Positions 57,219 to 64,000 of a stretch of DNA of 64,000 nucleotides are shown in pieces (positions within the stretch are counted from its first letter, which is position 1; each line of letters opens with the position of its first letter). The stretch is taken from the NCBI GenBank assembly GCA_025716815.1, contig JAIXMN010000002.1:1240001-1304000 (forward strand), read 5' to 3'. Below the pieces are notes generated by a model. That model saw nothing but the letters and a program-made list of their open reading frames with translations, made no database searches and was not told the origin of the DNA. Made by a program: the position numbers and the translations under genes. This DNA comes from Dichotomocladium elegans. Taxonomy: Eukaryota > Mucoromycota > Mucoromycetes > Mucorales > Lichtheimiaceae.

Positions 57219-58020
57219 TATTCTCAATGAAGAGCATAAGCGCATTCTTTTAGTCTGCGTTGATGAAGACCCATCCATTGTTCTAGAGTAGCTGCTCCAA
57301 CGATTTGAGGGTCTTAAAGCATCTAAAACGACGCTCCATCGATTTATGAAAAGGTATGCAGCTTGTCATTAAAAATGGTTCGGTTTCAGCCTATAGACCG
57401 GAATAATGCTGCGAAGATCCAAGAGCGGCCTTGACTGAGTATGCAGATGGGATAGGGCCGACATCGACTTCAAAAACTGCGTTTTTTCTTTGATGAGTCT
57501 GGATTTCATATTAACATGAAATGCAGCATGGTGTGGTCCAAGAAATGGACCCCTGCAGTGGTTACAGTACCAAAGACAGCCACAATCGTGGGAGCAATCT
57601 CAGCATCAGGCATCATTCAATGTAGCTTGAGACTCCCGCAGCCACCAATCAAGAAAAGAAGAAGGCAGGTCAATCTGAAGTTGCGAGCAGAGGAACTGCA
57701 ACTGAACATCATCTCAGCTTCCTTATGGCAACAATGGACGAGATGGATAAGTATGAACATATGAAGGGCCATTAGTTGGTAATGGATAATGCACTTATCC
57801 ATACGGTTAGGATATTTCTGAATACATCGAGTCTCTGGGACATCGATATGCTTATCTTCCACCATACTCGCCTGAACTCAATTCTATTGAGCAGTTTTCG
57901 TCAGTGGTCAAGGGCAAAGTTAAATGCAATAGGTTCTTGGAAAGCGAGACGTTGATAACATAGATCTGCGAGGCATCCAACAGCTTAAAGCTGAGCGATT
58001 TCGAAGGTTTTGTTTCTCAT
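57219..58020 (+). pseudogene. Tc1/mariner (IS630-type) transposase, N-terminal half deleted
   Basis: DDE-family cut-and-paste transposase remnant. FFDESGFHINMKCSMVWSKK holds the second catalytic acid, then AVVTVPKTATIVGAISASGI-IQ and LPQPPIKKRRRQ. A D-N-A-like block follows, then a region corresponding to PPYSPELNPIEQF (the third acid lies there in the family), GKVKCNRFLESETL and ISHSHMC-like. Several stops and frame changes are visible and the HTH domain is absent, so it is not functional. Confidence 0.8.
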
Positions 58021-58035
58021 TCTCATATGTGCTTA

Positions 58036-59145
58036 GTTAACTGCCGTAATGGGAACAACTGTGATCCGACTGCTCCTCCACCTTCGGAGCTGCTCCGGTT
58101 CTTGGGAGTACATCCCTGTCTCTTCTCTTCTTGATAATGGAGACTCCTACGCCATCCGTTTCAAGTGTACCACGAAATCGAAGTACTCCATTCTCTGAAG
58201 ACTTGAGAGCTTTCGAATAGAAATCGATGACCTCATCCCATCCGCCAGGATATGGAATTTTTTTGGTGCATGAGCGAGCTGGTAAAAGGCTGCGATATGT
58301 TGGATTGGATGTGCCTTTGCATCGTAGTAGATGCTATCGTTGTCAAAGGCGTGGGTACTGGTGTAGGCATCGAAAAGTGGCCGGATGGCGTCGAAAGCTT
58401 CCTGAAGATAAGCTGGGTCGTCGGGGATGTCATCTCTGGATACGTTTCGACGAGCTACAATCTGCGTTCATGTTGTTGCGGGTGTAATGATTGTCTCTCG
58501 GATGCGTTGACCGATTTGTGTCGGGTCCAGACCTTGACCAATCAGCTGCTCTTCAAGCTCCTCTTTCCGCTGTCGAATATTCAGCAAGGCATTGATAGCC
58601 CGCCGAAAATGTTGGCCGAATCGCATTTGAATATTATTGGTGTAAGCAGCAACGATCTTGGCGCCTTCGTAATTTGCACATTGCTGGGAGTATGGAAAGG
58701 ATGGTCGTTCATAATTTGTATATAAGAGGTATGGCGTCGAGTATTCATCAATCAGATTCCGGTATCGAGTCGTTTCCTCGCCACAGCCACGTCGTTTGTA
58801 ATCGATCAATGCGAGCCAGACTTCACCAAAGAATCTTTCGTTGATAAAAGCCGTCGTGTCAAAATTTTCATTGGCTTGGAACTCGTGGAGAAAAATGTAT
58901 TTTGATAGTGCGTATGCATGCATTATCGTTATATTCAGAAGGCCGACCAAATGGTTCAACTTTTCGCGGTACTCTTGTCTCCAGCCTATGATGTCAATGG
59001 ATGCTTTCACAACCATGGTACGATCGCGGGTTTCGGGTCGATGAACGTTCATACTTAGAATGATTGTTTTAGTAATGGTAGGTTTTCGATGAAACGAGTA
59101 TATCAAAGAAAAAGAAAGAGTGAGAGTAAACAAGCGGTTTTCCAC
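58036..59145 (-). pseudogene. Truncated Fanzor, N-terminal two-thirds only
   Basis: The minus-strand frame gives MNVHRPETRDRTMVVKASID, GWRQEYREKLNHLVGLLNIT, HAYALSKYIFLHEFQANENF, RFFGEVWLALIDYKRRG, RPSFPYSQQCANYEGAKIVA and MRFGQHFRRAINALLNIRQR. After an interruption near 58480 it continues with DDIPDDPAYLQEAFDAIRPL, DSIYYDAKAHPIQHIAAFYQ and, in another frame, ENGVLRFRGTLETDGVGV. All match the plus-strand Fanzor at 36681 block for block. It stops before RuvC-I, so no nuclease motif remains. It keeps the N-terminal region missing from the 36.7-kb copy. It is inserted in opposite orientation inside the Tc1/mariner copy. Confidence 0.82.
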
Positions 59146-59233
59146 GCGAAAGTATATATTATCTATTCTTTCTTATTTGACTAGTCTCATACAAGCATTC
59201 AGATGGTAGGATTAACGGGAAATCAATTATGTA

Positions 59234-59383
59234 CAGTGGTCGCCCTCATAATGATATTCATTATAATGATAATTCATTGTAGCGATACACACAGAACAAA
59301 ATTACCAGGTAAGGCTTATTCCAATTCATTATAGTGATGCGATTTCCTGGAACCGAGGGTATCACTATAACAGGCGGCCACTA
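59234..59383. mobile_element. 150-bp pogo/Tigger-like MITE
   Basis: Starts CAGTGGTCGCCCTCATAATG after TA and ends GGCGGCCACTA before TA. The ends form an imperfect inverted repeat (AGTGGTCGCC versus AGTGGCCGCC, both followed by ATAATGATA-like sequence). No ORF. The CAGTGG... start and TA target are typical of pogo-type elements. Confidence 0.6.
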
Positions 59384-59553
59384 TAACATAAATGCACATC
59401 CAATTCTTATCAAGCCGACCTCTGAATACGCCCAATACAATTTCGTTTCTAACAGCACCACGGACGGTATGTCGATTGCTGAAATACGCTATGCGAACCG
59501 CCTAGGGCTAAAAACACCAAAATAAACCGTATCAATAAATGATGGAAATCGTC

Positions 59554-59755
59554 AATGAAAAGAGCATGTTACCCGCCGCTGTATTTACTGCAGCATCGTT
59601 CATCACAAAGAAATTATGCAAGTACTCTCGGAATGCAATAACAGGACGTTTCCAAGCTCCTGTACTGATTAAAGGATCAGCGAGTCGATGAAAAGAGCAT
59701 ATGATCCGCCGCTGTATCTACTGCAGCATCGTTTATCACAAAGAAATTTCTTCTG
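59554..59755 (+). repeat. Direct repeat of ~65 bp in the transposon 3' module
   Basis: ATGAAAAGAGCAT...CCGCCGCTGTATTTACTGCA through CACAAAGAAATT occurs at about 59555-59617 and again at about 59690-59753. About 70 bp of other sequence separates them. Copy b has it once. Confidence 0.75.
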
Positions 59756-60264
59756 CTCCTCCTTGATTTCCTATAAATAATGGACAACTGAGAAATCTCC
59801 TTTCTCCATCGACTTCATCCCGACCCTCTCTTCCATGGTCTTATCCGGTATGATTATTGCAACTAACATCCACTGTCCTTTATAGATTAACCAATCGTAC
59901 CCGTGCTTGATGAGCCATGGAAGAGAGGAGTTCCTGAACACCCTTCCGCTCCTTCCGCTCTTTTTCGCTGCCACCGCAGGCCCCATTTCGCTCCTTCCCT
60001 CCGCCGCCGCCTGTCTCTCCGTCCCGGTTATCGCCGGGACTACCCAGGATAACTCCTGGATCCTTCGGGGCCATTGAGTGTAAGTTAAAGCGTACGGAGG
60101 AGTAGTGTTTTTCTGTTGACTAACAGGTTTTAATTCATGGATGCGAAATCTTTTTGCCTATTAATACGACAAATTTATATAATTCAATGCGACATTTTTT
60201 TTGTGACATTATTTTATCTTGTTTACGACATTTATTTTTGAAAATAAAGTATACCGAGTACACC

Positions 60265-62531
60265 ATGCTGCGCCTCCAACAGACAGGTACACGTCGATTT
60301 TGTTTTAATTCGCAATGAATTGTTACCAATATATTCGAATTAAGTTTTCTGCGGAAGACGGGGGTACTCGATCATGGCCCGGGCCAAACAACAGGCCGGT
60401 ATTGCCAAAGGGAATGAGGAATGCGCAAAAGGAATACCCCGCGATCTGATAAAACCGAAGAGCAATACTCGCATCCCTAACAGGCATTCAATTCCTCCGA
60501 GAGAAAAAACATTGGGGCGGAAAAATAAAACGTACACATCGGCTACTTCAGAACGCTATGGTAGCGTCCGCGATTCGGATATTCCGCCGAGGAGGAGAGA
60601 TACATACGAACGGAGCGAATGGCAGTCAAAATGCAACAGCAATTCCACCCGCGATTCTTCTATGCAATCGGGCAGTAGTGATAAAGGTCATGGGACTGAA
60701 TGGCGTACGGAACGCTTTGATTTCAACACATCCAGGCGCTCACGGGAAGATACATTTGGACGAGCCGAGTGGGGATCAAAAGACAGCATAACCCGAAATC
60801 GATTCACACGGCCGAATGCTGATCGCAATGAGTGGCATTCAGAACGATTTAGCCGCGAATTTTCTAGGCGCTCGAATGAACAAGCGAACGAGCGAGCCAG
60901 ATGGCAAGCAGAGCGCTCTAACGAAAATAGCACACTGAACCCGGACAACAGCGCCGGAACGGCACCGAAGAAATCCATCTTTTTGGAACCTGCCAACCTT
61001 TCTGACGAATCTAACAAATGGATGAAACGTGGGCTGGTCAACTCGCTCGAGATCAATACAGCAGAAACATCTGTCTCTGGCGTCATCCCACTTGGCGCAC
61101 CCCGACTCTCGCAATTATTACAAGAGCCAAGACAACCAGCTGGTATGTAGTAACATTCGCCTTGGAAACAGTGTGGGCACCGATCGCAATAGCCAACATG
61201 TTGCTGCTGCTTTGTAGGCCTGGCTGAGCGGCTGGCAAAGATCTATAGAGAGTTTCCACAACCAGCTAACCCACGGTTGCTACGCGTGGCTGTGGTCGGC
61301 GCAGCCAATGCTGGAAAATCCACCTTGATGAACTCTATTATCGGCGAAGAAGTAAAGTCCCGCCAATTCTTTGTTACCAAGGATTGGAACTAATATGGAG
61401 TTTGTAGGTTTCGGTGGTTTCGCACAAGGCCCATACCACGCGCGAGCGCGTCCTAGGTGTCCTGACAGATGATAATCACCAGCTTGTATGTGGTGAGGGA
61501 GGAAAGACGGGCTGAAGGAGGAGGGGAAAGACATATATAGAGGCGTAATATTCATGCGTACCTTTCTGTTCAGGTTTTTCTTGATACGCCTGGCGTAGTC
61601 CCTGATAATAGACGCGCAAAAATGGACAGGACTCTTGTGACATCGTCCTGGCGGTCTCTTGATGAGGCAGATCATGGTGAGTGGAGAGAGGAAGGGTATC
61701 CTAGGAAGCGATTCAGGTGGACCTCATTCGCGGACGCAATGCAGTTATTCTCATGGTGGATGGCGCTTGGTTGCTTAAGTCGGAGAAACACAAAGCAGAC
61801 GAGTTGATTCTTTCTCGTCTCAAGAATCTCGCGTTGCCGACCACTCTTGTGATCAATAAGGTAAAATGATTGTAAGATAGATATGTGATTTCTAAGATTG
61901 ACGTGTTCCCAAGATGGATTTGATCGATGAGGAAGAGAGTGCCGATGATTTGAAAAAGATGGTCGATGTATACCAAAAGCAATGCCCTTCTATCGCCAAT
62001 GTGATTTATATATCAGCTCTTCAGGGAGAAGGTCTCGAAGCCGTCAAGGTAAAAGAGTGGGATAATGAAAGGAGGAGAGAGATATGGACTATTGATTTTT
62101 GGTATATGTATGTGTAGAGCGACTTATTCATGAGAGCCAAACCAGCAAAATGGATGTATCCCAAAGAAATCAAAAACGACATGCCGGATCTAAAGCGCGC
62201 CGAAGAACTGATCCGAGTCGAGTTCTTTAAACGATTGCACCAGTACATACCGTACATGCTGAGACAGGTGGAGTATAGGAAGAACTGTTGAAGGAGAACG
62301 ATCAGGTTTAACAAGAGAAATTAGGAGAATGTGGGTTGGACAGAATTACCCAATGGCACGCTCAGGATCGATCAGAATATCTATGTGGAGCGGGAGAGTC
62401 AACTTAAGATCGTCGTTGGTGCGAATGGATCAGTAATCGATAGAGTTGTGGAGGATGCACGTACTCAAATAGCGGCAGCATTGAAGCGTCCAGTGCAACT
62501 CTTCATCCAAGTCAAGGCACGGAAGCGGTGA
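60265..62531 (+). CDS. ERAL1: Mitochondrial Era GTPase with KH domain (ERAL1-like)
   Basis: Era GTPases bind the 3' end of small-subunit rRNA during ribosome assembly. Exon 1 (60265-60286) plus exon 2 encode MLRLQQTVFCGRRGYSIMAR, a basic amphipathic mitochondrial presequence. A long Arg/Ser/Asn/Glu-rich insert follows, then VAVVGAANAGKSTLMNSIIG (G1), HKAHTTRERVLGVLT (G2), VFLDTPGVV (G3), AVILMVDGAWLL, and LVINK joined to MDLID (G4 NKxD). Next YISALQGEGLEAVK (G5-like), KNDMPDLKRAEELIRVEFFK, and a KH domain VERESQLKIVVGANGSVIDR with GxxG as GANG. It ends KARKR. About eight exons. An ATG at 60374 is the alternative start but lacks the presequence. Confidence 0.92.
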
Positions 62532-62604
62532 AACGTTAGCTGATTATTGAACATCTGTATTGTAGAACTGTATAAAAAAAAAGAGTGGAAGGAATCCTGG
62601 GTTT

Positions 62605-63975
62605 CTATACTGCTATAGATTTTTGGGCCAAGATGGCATCAATTTCCCGCATCCCCTGGATAAAAGCTTGTTTATTGAGCAATCCAACACCCTGCGGGTC
62701 GCATTGTTGCCATATCCTTGCCAGCATATCGTCAGGAACTCGGCTTCGTCGCCAAATGATCCTGGCTGTATGACCATCGACCACACCATCGTCATGGATT
62801 GCATTAAAGAGATCTTCGTACCGGCTTGTACTGATCTGGACAGGGCGGGATGGCGGTGGTGGCGGTGGCGTCTTCTTGACGGGTTCGCCGATCTGTCTTG
62901 TTGAAACGGTACGGGCAGGCAGTACAGGGGGAGTAGAAGGTTTCCAACCATTGGATTTAGATCGTGCCCGGTTTAGCACGTCATTCCTTGCAGGGACTTC
63001 CTGCTGTTTCTGCTCAAACTGATCTCGTCGTGCTGCAACAGGTCGTGCAGGTAACGCGGGTGTATGAGGGGATGATTGCTGTGCAGGAGGTGGAGGCGGT
63101 TTTCGAACAGCGTCGCGTTTGCTATTGCCCGGCAGGTCAGGGCGGCTCGGTGTCAATGCAAGTGGTTTCGGCTGAATTGGTGGCGGATTAGAGACGCTAC
63201 GACCTTTATTTCCACGAGGAGACAATGGCACGCATTCCAGTTGGGTCGGTTTGGGTTTGGGGTTTGGTGGTAGCGCTAGCGATGATGTAACCCCAGAGGA
63301 GGATTTTGTCGAACGAGGACGCCGACCAGGAAGAGCACTCGGTCTGGAAGGTAGCCGGGGCGCGGGGTTATGTGCAGCTGGTAGATTGTTGAGCTGGGAT
63401 GAAGTTTTAACAAGGTTTCGCGAGGATGAAGTTTTTTGGGAGACTAAGGCCGAGGGCTGACGCTGACGCAGGAGCGAGGGTGTGACTAACACCTGATATC
63501 CATCGTCGTCCTCGACCACATCGTTGTCAAAAATTACGCGCTCTGGCTGATTTTGGCCTTTAGAGGACATGCTTAGCCCTCGCTCTACATAAGAAATTGC
63601 TGCTTCTGAAGCTAAAGTCGAGGAATTAGTATTCATCGGTTTGTGTCGGACAGCAGGCGTGCTGTTGCCTGCGCTCTGATTTTTGAAAGCTCCCAGGAGC
63701 TTTGTTGGCCCATCGCTGTCTCGCATATGTGCTGTTGCCGAGGTCGAATATGATCGAACGCGGGGGGTGGTCATTGTTGAAGGTGCGGCCACCATTTTCA
63801 GAAGAGCAGGTTTGGGCGCAACAGATGGTTTTTCCTTGGCGCCCGACTCAGGCACTGGCACGGCAATCGCAGACGCGGAAATAGCAGAAGATTTGTTATT
63901 GCTATTATTACTAGCTTTTACTGAATGTGGCTTTGGTGCAATTGCCTTCTCAAAAGCATCCGCAGCCGTGCTCAT
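62605..63975 (-). CDS. EH-domain protein, Irs4/Tax4-like
   Basis: 456 residues, intronless. Most of the protein is disordered and rich in Ser, Pro and Lys, with SH3-ligand-like polyproline runs (RKPPPPPAQQ, KKTPPPPPPSRP). The C-terminus is a single EH domain: RYEDLFNAIHDDGVVDGHTA, IIWRRSRVPDDMLARIWQQC, DPQGVGLLNKQAFIQGMREI. This placement (EH at the very C-terminus) matches yeast Irs4 and Tax4, which control PI(4,5)P2 and autophagy; EH domains bind NPF peptides in endocytosis. Start ATG 63973-63975. It converges on the Era gene with only about 70 bp between stops. The end of the window lies 25 bp upstream, so its promoter is outside. Confidence 0.88.
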   Translation of the reverse strand: MSTAADAFEKAIAPKPHSVKASNNSNNKSSAISASAIAVPVPESGAKEKPSVAPKPALLKMVAAPSTMTTPRVRSYSTSATAHMRDSDGPTKLLGAFKNQSAGNSTPAVRHKPMNTNSSTLASEAAISYVERGLSMSSKGQNQPERVIFDNDVVEDDDGYQVLVTPSLLRQRQPSALVSQKTSSSRNLVKTSSQLNNLPAAHNPAPRLPSRPSALPGRRPRSTKSSSGVTSSLALPPNPKPKPTQLECVPLSPRGNKGRSVSNPPPIQPKPLALTPSRPDLPGNSKRDAVRKPPPPPAQQSSPHTPALPARPVAARRDQFEQKQQEVPARNDVLNRARSKSNGWKPSTPPVLPARTVSTRQIGEPVKKTPPPPPPSRPVQISTSRYEDLFNAIHDDGVVDGHTARIIWRRSRVPDDMLARIWQQCDPQGVGLLNKQAFIQGMREIDAILAQKSIAV

Positions 63976-64000
63976 TTTCCGATCGGATGACGAGCGAATT

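Larger units (their letters stand above)
57153..60250 (+). mobile_element. Tc1/mariner-like element (copy c) interrupted by a nested Fanzor fragment
   Basis: The 5' end at 57153 follows TA and equals copy b (CACTCTTTTTCAAAATC, CTGCCAGTTCTGAAGTCG), including the same internal deletion to ATTCTCAATGAAGAGCATAAG. The transposase DDE half runs to about 58020. At about 58035 the sequence switches to an inverted Fanzor fragment and returns to the family 3' module near 59565 (GCCGCTGTATTTACTGCAGC), which in copy b directly follows the transposase. The 3' end is AAAATAAAG at 60250 followed by TA. The 3' module contains the hairpins at 60021-60058 and the UUCG hairpin near 60060-60075. The right end is 14 bp from the start codon of the Era gene. 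Confidence 0.82.

Overview
This is nuclear DNA of a filamentous fungus, most likely a Mucoromycota (Mucorales-type) species. The evidence is short GT-AG introns, fungus-only genes (AUR1 inositol phosphorylceramide synthase, Zn2Cys6 regulators, an Nha1/Sod2-type antiporter, an Irs4/Tax4-like EH protein), a BRCA2 homologue with BRC repeats, and heavy Tc1/mariner plus Fanzor content. The genus is inference only.

Layout. 0-7.4 kb: a multi-exon TBC RabGAP (-), a weak region, AUR1 (+), a deleted transposon and RER1 (-). 7.5-14.5 kb: a decayed Tc1/mariner element, a 2 x 2146-bp near-perfect palindrome with a 30-bp spacer that duplicates a gene with a PD-(D/E)XK-like motif, and a ~260-bp satellite with an alternating A/B higher-order pattern. 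16-25 kb: type I metacaspase, a transposon remnant, a Zn2Cys6 regulator, a broken ORF, the GATOR2/SEA subunit WDR24, and a C2H2 regulator. 26-31.6 kb: a Tc1/mariner deletion derivative, a Na+/H+ antiporter and a second C2H2 regulator. 33.7-39 kb: a Zn2Cys6 regulator with a 7-nt microexon, then a Fanzor (eukaryotic TnpB-like) element. 39-46 kb: a six-TM protein, uL23, the small serine palmitoyltransferase subunit, a proline-rich protein and eL24. 46-57 kb: BRCA2, an Ima1 inner nuclear membrane protein and an IQ/coiled-coil protein. 57-60.25 kb: a Tc1/mariner copy interrupted by a truncated Fanzor and a small MITE. 60.26-64 kb: a mitochondrial Era GTPase and an EH-domain protein.

The most interesting system is one transposon family whose members share both ends but carry different cargo. 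The Tc1/mariner-like transposase copies (7.5, 26.3-27.7, 57.2-60.25 kb), the Fanzor element (36.48-39.01 kb) and deletion derivatives (5.6-6.3 and 18.3-18.7 kb) have related terminal inverted repeats and a related 3' segment. That segment holds a hairpin with a TTATCG (or TTATAG) loop whose stem changes by compensatory pairs between copies, followed in some copies by a UUCG-capped hairpin. Just downstream of the Fanzor stop codon it looks like a guide-RNA (omega-RNA) scaffold. The transposase-type copies keep the same RNA-like module, so transposase and nuclease may act on the same ends.

The housekeeping genes act in membrane traffic (TBC, RER1, EH protein), sphingolipid synthesis (AUR1, small SPT subunit), TORC1 nutrient signalling (WDR24), translation (uL23, eL24, mitochondrial Era), DNA repair (BRCA2), nuclear envelope organisation (Ima1) and ion homeostasis (antiporter). 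They are not an operon; neighbouring genes share divergent or convergent spacers.
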